DNA from: Nocardia concava NBRC 100430
GTDB lineage: Bacteria; Actinomycetota; Actinomycetes; Mycobacteriales; Mycobacteriaceae
Assembly (NCBI RefSeq): GCF_000308815.1
Contig: NZ_BAFX01000049.1
Location: 1-64,000 of the forward strand
DNA: 64,000 nucleotides
Direction of reading: 5' to 3'
The notes below the pieces were generated by a model. The model saw only the letters and a list, made by a program, of their open reading frames with translations. It was not told where the DNA came from and did no database searches. Position numbers and translations under genes: made by a program. Positions 8,282-16,240 of this stretch are shown piece by piece; the stretch's first letter is position 1, and every line of letters begins with the position of its first letter.

Positions 8282-9019
8282 TCAGTCCTGAGTCTGGGGG
8301 TGGGGGACCACGACGTTGTCGGCTGACGTGGGTGCGGCGGGGTAGATGATCGCGATGAGGGCGAGGCCGATCAGGGCGCCGAGGAACTGGGCGATGATGA
8401 AGCCGGGTGCTGAGGTGGGGGCGATGCCGGCGAAGGTGTCGGTGAAAATGCGGCCAATGGTGACGGCCGGGTTGGCGAAACTTGTTGAGCTGGTGAACCA
8501 GTAGGCCGCGCCGATCCAGGCGGCCACGACCGCCGGTGCCAGGGTGGTGCGGCCGGTGCGGGCGAGGGCGAAGATGAGTGCGATCAAGCCTGCGGTGGCG
8601 ACGATTTCGCCGACCAGGTGTCCGGAGTCGACGCGGTGGTGGGTCGAGATCTGGGCGGCGGGCAGGTTGAACATGATGTTGGCGAGCACGGCGCCCGCGA
8701 TCGCGCCGAAGGTCTGTGCCGCGATGTAGGCGACGGCCTCGGGGCCGGTCAGGCCGGTGTTGCCGCGGCGGCCCGCGAGCCAATCGGCCAGGGAGACAGC
8801 GGGATTGAAATGGGCGCCGGAGACCGGTCCGAACAGCACGATGAGCACGGCCAGGCCGAGAACGGTGGCGGTCGAATTCTCCAGCAGCTGCAGGCCGACA
8901 TCGTGGGGTGAGAGCTGTTGGGCGGCAATTCCGGAACCGACGACGACGGCGACCAGCGCGGCGGTGCCCACTGCTTCGGCCGCCACACGCCGGGCCAGGG
9001 CCGGAACGGCGGCGCTCAT
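8282..9019 (-). CDS. MIP-family channel, aquaglyceroporin of an arsenic operon (AqpS-like)
   Basis: The 245-residue membrane protein has six predicted helices and the two half-helix N-P-A motifs of the major intrinsic protein family (about residues 72-74 and 183-185). The start at 9019 overlaps the arsR stop in ATGA, so the channel is translationally coupled to its regulator. In Sinorhizobium an aquaglyceroporin in an ars operon lets arsenite formed by ArsC leave the cell down its gradient. The same role is inferred here from context. Neutral solute transport remains possible. Confidence 0.88.
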   Translation of the reverse strand: MSAAVPALARRVAAEAVGTAALVAVVVGSGIAAQQLSPHDVGLQLLENSTATVLGLAVLIVLFGPVSGAHFNPAVSLADWLAGRRGNTGLTGPEAVAYIAAQTFGAIAGAVLANIMFNLPAAQISTHHRVDSGHLVGEIVATAGLIALIFALARTGRTTLAPAVVAAWIGAAYWFTSSTSFANPAVTIGRIFTDTFAGIAPTSAPGFIIAQFLGALIGLALIAIIYPAAPTSADNVVVPHPQTQD

Positions 9020-9387
9020 GCCGAGGTGACCGTCACGCCGACGGGAACCAAGACATCGGAGAGTCGTTGCAGCGCTTCGGAAACGACCCGGTAGTACACC
9101 CAGGTTCCGCGTCGCTCGGAGGTCAGCAGCCCGGCCTCCCGCAGCACCTTCAGGTGGTGGGAGATGGTCGGCTGCGACAGGTCGAAGGCCGGGGTCAGCT
9201 CGCAGACGCAGACCTCCTCGCCGCCCGCGGCCGCGATCAGTGACAGCAGCCGCAGCCGGACCGGGTCGCCCAGCGCCTTGAAGGTGGCCGCGAGTGCGGT
9301 GGCCGTCTCGGCATCGAGCCGTGAGGACAGCGTGGTGTTGCAGCAGCCCGAGGGGGAGGCGATCACCGGTAGATCCTGTTTCGACAC
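9016..9387 (-). CDS. arsR: ArsR/SmtB-family arsenic-responsive repressor
   Basis: The 123-residue winged helix-turn-helix protein has a recognition helix around SQPTISHHLKVLREAGL. Candidate As(III) ligands are the vicinal Cys15-Cys16 near the N-terminus and Cys60/Cys62 in the EEVCVCEL segment at the start of the DNA-binding region. It heads the operon arsR-channel-arsC. Two inverted repeats in the gap to the divergent arsM are the likely binding sites, so both transcripts would be induced by arsenite. Confidence 0.92.
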   Translation of the reverse strand: MSKQDLPVIASPSGCCNTTLSSRLDAETATALAATFKALGDPVRLRLLSLIAAAGGEEVCVCELTPAFDLSQPTISHHLKVLREAGLLTSERRGTWVYYRVVSEALQRLSDVLVPVGVTVTSA

Positions 9388-9390
9388 ACG

Positions 9391-9449
9391 TCAATATTGA
9401 CAGATGTCTAATCAAGACGCCAGACTTGTATCGATAGTCATCAATACAA
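9391..9449. promoter_or_regulatory. ArsR operator region between arsR and arsM
   Basis: Two palindromes lie in the 115-bp divergent gap. TCAATATTGA is at 9391-9400. At 9426-9449 the half sites TTGTATCGAT and ATCAATACAA, separated by 4 bp, pair at 9 of 10 positions. Both contain the ATxAA/TTGAT flavour of known ArsR sites. Confidence 0.65.
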
Positions 9450-9502
9450 CCCGGTAGGGGAAGTGATTCACCGGTTCCGGGATTCCGAGAGGGAGTGGTC
9501 CC

Positions 9503-10309
9503 ATGTCAGAGCAGGGCAACGAGCTGCGCGAGACGGTGCGTGAGCGGTACGCCGCGGCCGCGGTGGCGGTGGCGGGTGGTGGTACCGCCGAGGACTGCTG
9601 CGGTGGCAGCGACTGTTGCGCGACCGGCGCGATCGATATCGACGAGAACTTCGGCGCGAGCCTGTACGGGGCCGCCGACCGCGAACAGCTGCCGATCCAG
9701 GCCGTGGCGGCCTCGCTGGGCTGCGGGAACCCGACCGCGGTCGCGGACCTGCGCGAAGGCGACACCGTTCTCGACCTCGGTTCCGGCGGCGGCATCGACG
9801 TGCTGCTGTCCGCCCGCCGCGTCGGAGCGACCGGTAAGGCGTACGGCGTCGACATGACCGACGAAATGCTCGCCCTCGCCCGTGAGAACGCGGCCAAGGC
9901 CGGGGTCGCCAACGTCGAGTTCCTGAAGGGCGAGATCGAATCGATTCCACTGCCCGACAACACAATCGACGTCGTGATCTCCAACTGCGTGATCAACCTG
10001 TCGACCGACAAGCCCGCCGTGTTCGCCGAAATGGCCCGCGTCCTGACCCCCGGCGGTCGCATCGGAATCACCGACGTGGTCGCCGCCGACGCCCTCTCAC
10101 CCGCCGAACGCGCCGAACGCGGCGACTACGTCGGCTGCATCGCGGGCGCGCTGTCCTTCACCGAGTACCGAAACCACCTGGAGGCGGCCGGATTCGGCGA
10201 AATCGAGATCGAGCCCACCCACGCGGTCGCCGACGGCATGCACTCCGCCATCATCAAGGCGGTCAAACCCGCCGCACGCTCCTGCTGCGGACCCGACTGC
10301 TGTTCATGA
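9503..10309 (+). CDS. arsM: Arsenite S-adenosylmethionine methyltransferase
   Basis: It converts As(III) to methylated species, using SAM and thiols. The 268-residue protein has the SAM-binding motif LDLGSGGGID (residues 90-99) and the conserved As(III)-binding cysteines, probably Cys74, Cys162 (SNCVINL) and Cys212 (GCIAGA). Two extra Cys clusters occur, CCGGSDCC near residue 32 and CCGPDCC at the C-terminus. These are frequent in bacterial ArsM. It is divergent from arsR and probably controlled by the operators between them. Confidence 0.93.
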   Translation: MSEQGNELRETVRERYAAAAVAVAGGGTAEDCCGGSDCCATGAIDIDENFGASLYGAADREQLPIQAVAASLGCGNPTAVADLREGDTVLDLGSGGGIDVLLSARRVGATGKAYGVDMTDEMLALARENAAKAGVANVEFLKGEIESIPLPDNTIDVVISNCVINLSTDKPAVFAEMARVLTPGGRIGITDVVAADALSPAERAERGDYVGCIAGALSFTEYRNHLEAAGFGEIEIEPTHAVADGMHSAIIKAVKPAARSCCGPDCCS

Positions 10310-10595
10310 CAATCCGCGTGTGAAATGGATCTGACTGCCTGGATAAGCCTCTGGTGGACAACATCTCGGTGTACATACCGCGAATTTTGTTCCCGGTGAT
10401 CCATATTCGCGCCGCGAGCGTGACCCTCGGGCTAAATTGGTCGAACGTCCAGGTGATCTCTGGTGGCCTGAGCCTCCATTGATTCGAGAGGGGGCCCTGT
10501 GACACTTCGGATTACACCCGGTCAGTGGTTCGGGCGGCCATCGGTGATCGCCGGTACGGGAACATCGGCTTGAACCACATGAGAGCAGCTTGTCC

Positions 10596-11105
10596 ATGCG
10601 ATACACCCTTCTGATCACCGCTTCCCTCGGCATCGCCCTCGCCGTCGGGGCCGGGCCCGCCGCCGCCGAACCGCTCACGGTGGAAGCCCCGAGCGAGACT
10701 CCGGTCGCCGCCCCGGCCCTGCCGCCGGGCCAGGCCTGCCTGCAGAATCTCCTCAGCGGCTGGGCCAAATCGGCCGCCACCGGCTCGGTCACCGGCTCCG
10801 CGACCGGCTTCCTCGCCGGATCCTCCGGTGGACCCGAGGCCGGTTCTGCCGCCGGGCTGGCCGGCGGTATTCTCAGCGCCCTGACCAGCGGTTCCGGCGG
10901 TGGGCTCGCCTCCTGCGGTCTCGCCGAGCTGGGCAATGACGCTCCCGACGGCTTCACCGGATCGACCAGCGGGCCGGGCCGCGGCTACCTGACCGGCTCC
11001 GCCAGCGGCTCCGCGGCCGGATCGAGTGACGGCCTGCCGAGCGCGGTGATCAGGAGCGTGCTCTCGGGGCTGTTCGGCGCGGCGACCAGCGGCTCGAGCC
11101 AATAG
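10596..11105 (+). CDS. Secreted Gly/Ser-rich protein, unknown function
   Basis: The 169-residue protein has a Sec signal peptide (MRYTLLITASLG, cleavage after AAAE is likely). The mature region is almost entirely short repeats built on GS-A-T/A-GS and GxAGG. Three Cys are present (QACLQN, ASCGLA). The composition suggests a flexible cell-surface or secreted protein. No domain is recognised. The ATG at 10596 is preferred over the in-frame TTG two codons upstream. The 286 bases upstream hold no convincing gene. Confidence 0.6.
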   Translation: MRYTLLITASLGIALAVGAGPAAAEPLTVEAPSETPVAAPALPPGQACLQNLLSGWAKSAATGSVTGSATGFLAGSSGGPEAGSAAGLAGGILSALTSGSGGGLASCGLAELGNDAPDGFTGSTSGPGRGYLTGSASGSAAGSSDGLPSAVIRSVLSGLFGAATSGSSQ

Positions 11106-11132
11106 GCCGCGCTGTTCACCGACGGCTTACCC

Positions 11133-11162
11133 ATGAGCCCGGGCCTTCGGGTCCGGGCTCAT
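11133..11162. terminator. Rho-independent terminator
   Basis: ATGAGCCCGG and CCGGGCTCAT form the stem of a hairpin with an inner GCC-TTCG-GGT. It separates the secreted-protein gene from the convergent YhgE/Pip gene. Confidence 0.8.
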
Positions 11163-11176
11163 CTCTCGTGACGGAA

Positions 11177-13072
11177 TCAGCTCGGTAGCGCGAAATCTGT
11201 TCTGGTGTCCGGCTTCTCGGAGACGGTGAATGCGCCGCCGGTGCGGTTGGTGGTTCGTAGGTAGCGGACGCCGATCATGGTGGCGAGGGCTAGGACGGCC
11301 ATCAGGAGCAGGGTGAGGATCGAGACCCAGAACATGGTGTCGTAGAGGGAGATGTCGGCTCGGATGATCGCGCGGCGGGCGAAGGTCATCGGGGCGATGT
11401 CCTTGAAGGGTTGGAACGGCAGGGGAGTGGTGCCTGCGGGGAAGACGCCGCCGAAGGCGAAGGTTTGGAACATGAAGAAGGCGAAGGCGGCTATCGAGCC
11501 TGCTACGCGGCCGAAGAGGACTACGAACAGTTGGGCGGTGACCACCGCTGAGATGCCCACCAGCACAATGACAGCGGCCATGGCCGGCCAGTTCTGGGGC
11601 GACCAGCCGATCGACCAGGCGTAGACGGCGGCGGCCGCGGCCAGCGCGATGCCGCACGGGCCGCCGACGATCACGCCGCACAGGACGGGGCGGGCGGCGC
11701 GCCGCCAGGGGCTGCCGGCCGACTGGCCGCGCAAGGGGCTCAACAGCATCCACAGCACGATGGTGGCGAGGAACGAGCCCATGACCACGATGATCGGGCC
11801 CGCGCCGCCCGCGAGGGCCTTGTGGGCGCGGTCGCCGTCGTGGACCACCTGGCTGGGTTCCTGGTTGCGGATGTCCATGGTGACGGGCTGGGCGAACATG
11901 TCGGCCGAGGCGTCGGTGTCGGCGATGTGCGGTGCGGCGGCGGCACCGTCGCGCAGACCGGTGTCGAGCTGGCCCGCGCCGTCGCCGAGTTGGCTGACGC
12001 CCGTACCGATTTCGCGGCTGCCGTCGACCAGCTGTTGCAGGCCGGTCGACAGTTCGCCGGCGCCGCTGTCGAGTTGTGCCGCGCCGTCGCGCAATTGGTT
12101 GCCGCCGTCGGCGAGGGCGAGCACTCCGGCCCGGTAGTCGGCCTTGGGATCGGTGAGCTGGCGGGCCAATTCCCGAGTGCCGTCACGCAATTGGGTCAGC
12201 TGGCCGATGATCGAGTCGGGATCGGAGGCCGACTGGCCGGTGGGATCCAGTGTGGCCAGCAGCGGCGTCAGCACCTGGTCGAGGCCGTCGCGGATCTGTG
12301 CCGCGCCGGTGCCCAGCTGATCGGTGCCGGTGACCAGCTGGTTCGCGCCGTCGGCGAGTTGCGCGGTGCCCGTGTGGAGTTGGCCCGCACCCGTGCTGAG
12401 CTGGGCCGCGCCCGTGGCCGCCTGGCCCAGCCCGGTCGAGAACTGGCCGAAGCCGTCGGACAGCTGAGTGGTGCCCTGCGCGAGCTGCGTCGCGCCCTGG
12501 GCGGCGTCGCCGAGTCCGGAGCCGAGGCTGTTCACGCCCACGAGAATCTGTGCGGCGTACTGCTTCCCGATGGTGGTCGCGATCTTGGTCTGCGCCTCCG
12601 CCACCACGCTGTTGGCGACGGCCGGTCCGAGGGTGCCGTTGAAGTCGTTGTACCAGACCGCGATTCGCGCCGGATGCGGCTTCGGATCGGTCACGCTCAG
12701 CACATTGCGGGTGAAATCCGCCGGGATGACGACCGAGAAGGCGTACCGGCTCTCCCGCAGCCCGCGCACCGCCTCGGCGCTGTCGACGCGATGGAACTGC
12801 AGATCGCCGCTGGAAACCAGATTATCGAGGATCTCCGCACCCATGTTCTGGGCCTTGCCATCACTGACAGCGCCGACATCCTCGGTGGCCACCGCGACGG
12901 GTATGTGCTTCAGATACAGCTCCGGATCCCACATGATCCACATGTAGACCGCGGACGCGAGCGTCGGCACCACCAGCACCAGAACGAGCAGGGCGCGTGC
13001 CCATCTCGAGGCCGGTGCCGCCCGCAGCACTCTGCCGACATGGTCTCGAAGGGATTTCGAAGTGGCTGCCAT
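11177..13072 (-). CDS. YhgE/Pip-domain membrane protein, ABC-2-like
   Basis: The 631-residue protein starts at 13072, with a GAGGAC ribosome-binding site. One membrane helix near residue 25 (LLVLVLVVPTLASAVYMW) is followed by an extracytoplasmic region of about 370 residues. This contains many tandem 7-residue units of the type Q-L-x-x-G-x (TTQLSDG, AAQLSTG, GQLHTG), the hallmark of YhgE/Pip proteins. Five or six C-terminal helices resemble ABC-2 permeases. Relatives include phage-infection protein Pip of Lactococcus and ESX-associated proteins. Here no partner is evident and the role is unknown. Confidence 0.85.
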   Translation of the reverse strand: MAATSKSLRDHVGRVLRAAPASRWARALLVLVLVVPTLASAVYMWIMWDPELYLKHIPVAVATEDVGAVSDGKAQNMGAEILDNLVSSGDLQFHRVDSAEAVRGLRESRYAFSVVIPADFTRNVLSVTDPKPHPARIAVWYNDFNGTLGPAVANSVVAEAQTKIATTIGKQYAAQILVGVNSLGSGLGDAAQGATQLAQGTTQLSDGFGQFSTGLGQAATGAAQLSTGAGQLHTGTAQLADGANQLVTGTDQLGTGAAQIRDGLDQVLTPLLATLDPTGQSASDPDSIIGQLTQLRDGTRELARQLTDPKADYRAGVLALADGGNQLRDGAAQLDSGAGELSTGLQQLVDGSREIGTGVSQLGDGAGQLDTGLRDGAAAAPHIADTDASADMFAQPVTMDIRNQEPSQVVHDGDRAHKALAGGAGPIIVVMGSFLATIVLWMLLSPLRGQSAGSPWRRAARPVLCGVIVGGPCGIALAAAAAVYAWSIGWSPQNWPAMAAVIVLVGISAVVTAQLFVVLFGRVAGSIAAFAFFMFQTFAFGGVFPAGTTPLPFQPFKDIAPMTFARRAIIRADISLYDTMFWVSILTLLLMAVLALATMIGVRYLRTTNRTGGAFTVSEKPDTRTDFALPS

Positions 13073-13222
13073 GACGGGTCCTCGCAAGTCTGAGCCGCTG
13101 ATGTTTCGCAACAAGGTACCTGGTCATGCGTCCAACTGCAGTGCATCGCGAAAAACCACGCGAAATCAGCTCATGGCAATCAAACGGCAACCGGTGGGGC
13201 TGCCGTCAGCGGCGTCCCTTTG

Positions 13223-14500
13223 TCAGCCGACGGTCTGGCGGGTGCGCAGCCGGATCAACCGGGCCAAGCCGACGACCAGAAGGACGACTGTGGCGATGAT
13301 GTAGATGTCACCCGGGATGTGCTGCCACCACGCCCAATTGAGCTCCCGATGCTTGCCGTTGGGCACCAGACCCGGACCGATCAGAAAGAACAGAGCGAAG
13401 ACGGCGATCGCGGTGTACGGCGCGAACCGCGGATTCGAGGTGGTCCACGCGACCGCGGTGACCAGCGCCGGGGCGACCCAGACCCAATGGTGAGTCCACG
13501 ACACCGGCGAGATCAGCAGCAACACCGCGGCATTCACGAGCAATGCGGTGACGGACAGGATCGTCACCGGCGTGGGTCCGGAAATGTTCTCCCGCCGCGC
13601 GTTCGACTGCTCGACACCGACCAGGTGATGCATCAGGGCCGCGCCCGCGCACACCGCCGCGAGAGCCAGGCTCAGCCAGACCGCGGTGGCAGCCGAATGT
13701 GGGACGCCCAGACGGAAGACCATCCCTTTGAGCGACTGGTTGCCCACGTAATCGGGCGAGCCGATCCGGTTGGTGTCGGTGATCGCGTGCAGCCAGTAGT
13801 CGCGGGACTCCTTGGGGAACACCAGGAATCCGCCGCCGATCACCGCCGCGGCGGTCGCGGCCGCAGTCCCCGCGGCCTTCCAATCGCGGCGAATCAGGAA
13901 GTACAGCACGAACGCCGCCGGGGTCAGCTTGGTCACCGCGGCCACGCCGATCAGCAAGCCGCGGGGCCACTTCGGCTTCACGGTCAGACAGTCGAGCGCG
14001 ACCGCGGCCATCAGCACCAGATTGATCTGCCCGAACCACAGCGTGGTCCGCACGGGCTCGATGGCCAGCGCAACCACGACCGCGCCCACACTCAACGTGA
14101 TCTTGGTGCGCGGATCCAGATCCGGCCGCACCCGCGACAGCACCAGCCAGATCGTCACCCCCAGGCAGGCGAGCGAGCTTGCGGTGACCAGGAATTCGGC
14201 CAGCCACAGCGGCACCACCGCCAACGGGATCATGAGCACCGCAGCGGACGGGGGGTAGGTGAACGGCAGATCGGTATGCCCGGCCACCGGCAGCGTCGGG
14301 CCGTAGAGCGTGCCGGTTTCCAGCCAGCCCTTGGTGTCGACGCGGTAGACCTGCAGATCGAGGAAGCCGTGCATGGCCGAGAACAGCGCCGTGATGGCCA
14401 CGGCCAGCAGTAGGCCGATCAAGATCGGAATGCGGGGTATGCCACCGTCTGTCTTCAGATTGCGCAGCAAGCCTCGCTGCCCCGCCCGCGTCGTGATCAT
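13223..14500 (-). CDS. GT87-family (DUF2029) membrane mannosyltransferase
   Basis: The 425-residue protein has about ten hydrophobic helices and the early D-L-Q-V-Y loop (FLDLQVYRVDT) typical of polyprenyl-phosphate-mannose-dependent GT-C enzymes. Such proteins elongate lipomannan, lipoarabinomannan or related glycolipids of the actinobacterial envelope on the outer face of the membrane. The start at 14500 (MITTRAG) is chosen because the frame upstream runs into the preceding PAP2 gene. It lies 10 bp after that gene's stop, so the two are probably co-transcribed. Confidence 0.85.
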   Translation of the reverse strand: MITTRAGQRGLLRNLKTDGGIPRIPILIGLLLAVAITALFSAMHGFLDLQVYRVDTKGWLETGTLYGPTLPVAGHTDLPFTYPPSAAVLMIPLAVVPLWLAEFLVTASSLACLGVTIWLVLSRVRPDLDPRTKITLSVGAVVVALAIEPVRTTLWFGQINLVLMAAVALDCLTVKPKWPRGLLIGVAAVTKLTPAAFVLYFLIRRDWKAAGTAAATAAAVIGGGFLVFPKESRDYWLHAITDTNRIGSPDYVGNQSLKGMVFRLGVPHSAATAVWLSLALAAVCAGAALMHHLVGVEQSNARRENISGPTPVTILSVTALLVNAAVLLLISPVSWTHHWVWVAPALVTAVAWTTSNPRFAPYTAIAVFALFFLIGPGLVPNGKHRELNWAWWQHIPGDIYIIATVVLLVVGLARLIRLRTRQTVG

Positions 14501-14510
14501 CGGGGAAACA

Positions 14511-15878
14511 CTAACCCTTCCGGCTTTCGCGCAGCTTGTCCGGATTGCCTTGGGGGAGCGGCAAATCAATGGCAAATCCATCGGGCGCCATCCGGCCACC
14601 CCACTGCGCCACCCGGCCGCCCGGGGTGGCGAACCAGGTCGCGTAGAAGGTGAAGATGACGGCACCCAGCGCGCCCAGGACCAGGAGCCCGGCGGGAATC
14701 GGGTGCTCCGACATGGTCACCGGCAGGTAGCGATAGGACAGCAGCAACCCGGCGAGCACCGCCGCGCCCAGCGACACGATGCGGGCCCGGTACAGGTCCC
14801 AGCCGCGCTCGGGATCGCGCAGCGCCGACTCCACCGTCAGGCACAGCACCGCGCCCGCCACCAGGTCGCTGCCGTAGTGGTAGCCGAAGCCCAGCGTCGC
14901 GAGCAGCGTGCAGACGAGCCAGAACGTCCCGGCCCAGCGCAGCCAGCGTGGCCCGGTGCGGGAGTGGATGAACAACGCGGTCGCCCACGCGGTGTGCATG
15001 GACGGCATGCAGTTGCGGGCGGTCTCCGAGTCGAACAGCATCGGCTGGGGGTCGGAGGTGAAAGATGGCCAGACCTGTGGCCAGGAACCGATTTCCAGCC
15101 CGTGCCCCAGCGGGCCGTAGGCGAAGACCGGGCCGACGACGGGGAACAGCACGTATCCGATCGGGCCGATCACGCCCAGCACCAGGAAGGTTCGCACCAA
15201 ATGGTGTCGCGGCCACCCCCTCGTGGTCACATGCCGCAGCTGCCACGCCGCGACGACGACCGCCGCCACCGGCAACTGGATGTAGACGACGTGCAGCACA
15301 TGCGACGGCACCGGTCCCAGCGCGTCGAGCAGTCGCCCGATCAGCCACGACGGTTCGCCCAGCGCCCGGTCGGCCAGCAGCACGTACTGATCGAGGACCC
15401 GCGGGCCCGCGATGATGCTGACCAGAAGCCAGGTGTCGGCCAGCTTCGAGGCCATGATCAACAACACGCCGAACGCGATCGCCTGCAAGGCCGTCCGCCG
15501 CCGCTCGCCCTCCCAGCGGAAGGCCACGATCGTCAATCCGGTCAGCGCGAGCGTCGGTCCCGTCCCGATAGACACGTGCCATCCACATGCCGCCTGCAGG
15601 GCCAGCGTCGCCAGATCCAGCACCCCTGCGGCAACCAGGCTGACCACCCGCGCCCGCACGGGCACGCCGATGCACGCGAGCCCCAATCCGGCCCACGACA
15701 CCGCCGCGGACTGCGGATTGGCGAAGTAGTCGTCGACCAGACTGCGCAGCGGACCGAGCGTGTCGTGCATCGACGCCCAGACCTGCGCGGCGCTCAGCAA
15801 CAGCACCGCCACGACCAGCGCGGCGATGGGCAGAATGCGCGAACCGACCCGCCCGCCGGACAACGACGAGCTGGACAT
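14511..15878 (-). CDS. PAP2-superfamily membrane phosphatase/transferase
   Basis: The 455-residue polytopic membrane protein has the PAP2 active-site motifs CMPSMHTAW and GFGYHYGSDLVAG in the middle of the chain. The layout is that of inositol-phosphorylceramide-synthase-like or decaprenyl-phosphoryl enzymes of actinobacteria rather than of a simple phosphatase. The substrate is probably a prenyl or lipid phosphate (inference). The start at 15878 follows AAGGTGAAC. The downstream neighbour is a GT87 mannosyltransferase, supporting a joint envelope-glycolipid role. Confidence 0.85.
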   Translation of the reverse strand: MSSSSLSGGRVGSRILPIAALVVAVLLLSAAQVWASMHDTLGPLRSLVDDYFANPQSAAVSWAGLGLACIGVPVRARVVSLVAAGVLDLATLALQAACGWHVSIGTGPTLALTGLTIVAFRWEGERRRTALQAIAFGVLLIMASKLADTWLLVSIIAGPRVLDQYVLLADRALGEPSWLIGRLLDALGPVPSHVLHVVYIQLPVAAVVVAAWQLRHVTTRGWPRHHLVRTFLVLGVIGPIGYVLFPVVGPVFAYGPLGHGLEIGSWPQVWPSFTSDPQPMLFDSETARNCMPSMHTAWATALFIHSRTGPRWLRWAGTFWLVCTLLATLGFGYHYGSDLVAGAVLCLTVESALRDPERGWDLYRARIVSLGAAVLAGLLLSYRYLPVTMSEHPIPAGLLVLGALGAVIFTFYATWFATPGGRVAQWGGRMAPDGFAIDLPLPQGNPDKLRESRKG

Positions 15879-16177
15879 GTTCACCTTGTGGTCGACCAGC
15901 ACTGTAAATCGATAACACAGTGCAAACGGAGGCACAACATCCGGTTACCGGCGAGGTGTGATCACCTGCACGGCGGGTGAATTTCAGAGCGAAGTGCTAT
16001 CGGTTGCGAAGCGTTCGCGAGGCGCGGTGGATCCGGGCGAATCGGGCGTGGTCGGCCCGGGGTGAATTCCGAGCGCTGAATCACACCGTGTGCACATCAG
16101 GAACCGGCGCGTGTGCCCCGCCGCGTCCCATAGGCGCTGGTCTCATGCCCTCGGCCGGGGTTGCCAACCGCTGTCCA

Positions 16178-16191
16178 GGGACATATGTCCC
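16178..16191. promoter_or_regulatory. DevR/DosR-like palindrome upstream of nrdDG
   Basis: GGGACATATGTCCC is a perfect 14-bp palindrome. It resembles the GGGACTTnnGTCCC core of the mycobacterial dormancy box. It abuts the first NrdR-like box. A related sequence lies before pflB. The rest of the gap between the PAP2 gene and nrdD (15879-16177) holds no gene that I can support. Confidence 0.6.
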
Positions 16192-16235
16192 ACAAAATAT
16201 GGTGTGCCAGAACGGTTTTCACCACAATATGGTGT
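16191..16235. promoter_or_regulatory. Two NrdR-like boxes
   Basis: CACAAAATATGGTGT (from 16191) and CACCACAATATGGTGT (16220-16235) share AATATGGTGT at a spacing of 30 bp, about three helical turns. Paired NrdR boxes with this kind of spacing repress ribonucleotide reductase genes. The second box ends 5 bp before the likely nrdD start. Confidence 0.75.
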
Positions 16236-16240
16236 TTGCT

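Noticed and set aside
10310..10595. Possible c-di-AMP riboswitch before the secreted-protein gene
   Set aside because: Secreted-protein genes in actinobacteria can carry one, but I could not find the conserved aptamer segments here.
14373..15980. A 535-codon rightward frame over the GT87 and PAP2 genes
   Set aside because: It is rich in Arg, Gln, His and Asp and antisense to membrane proteins with PAP2 motifs.
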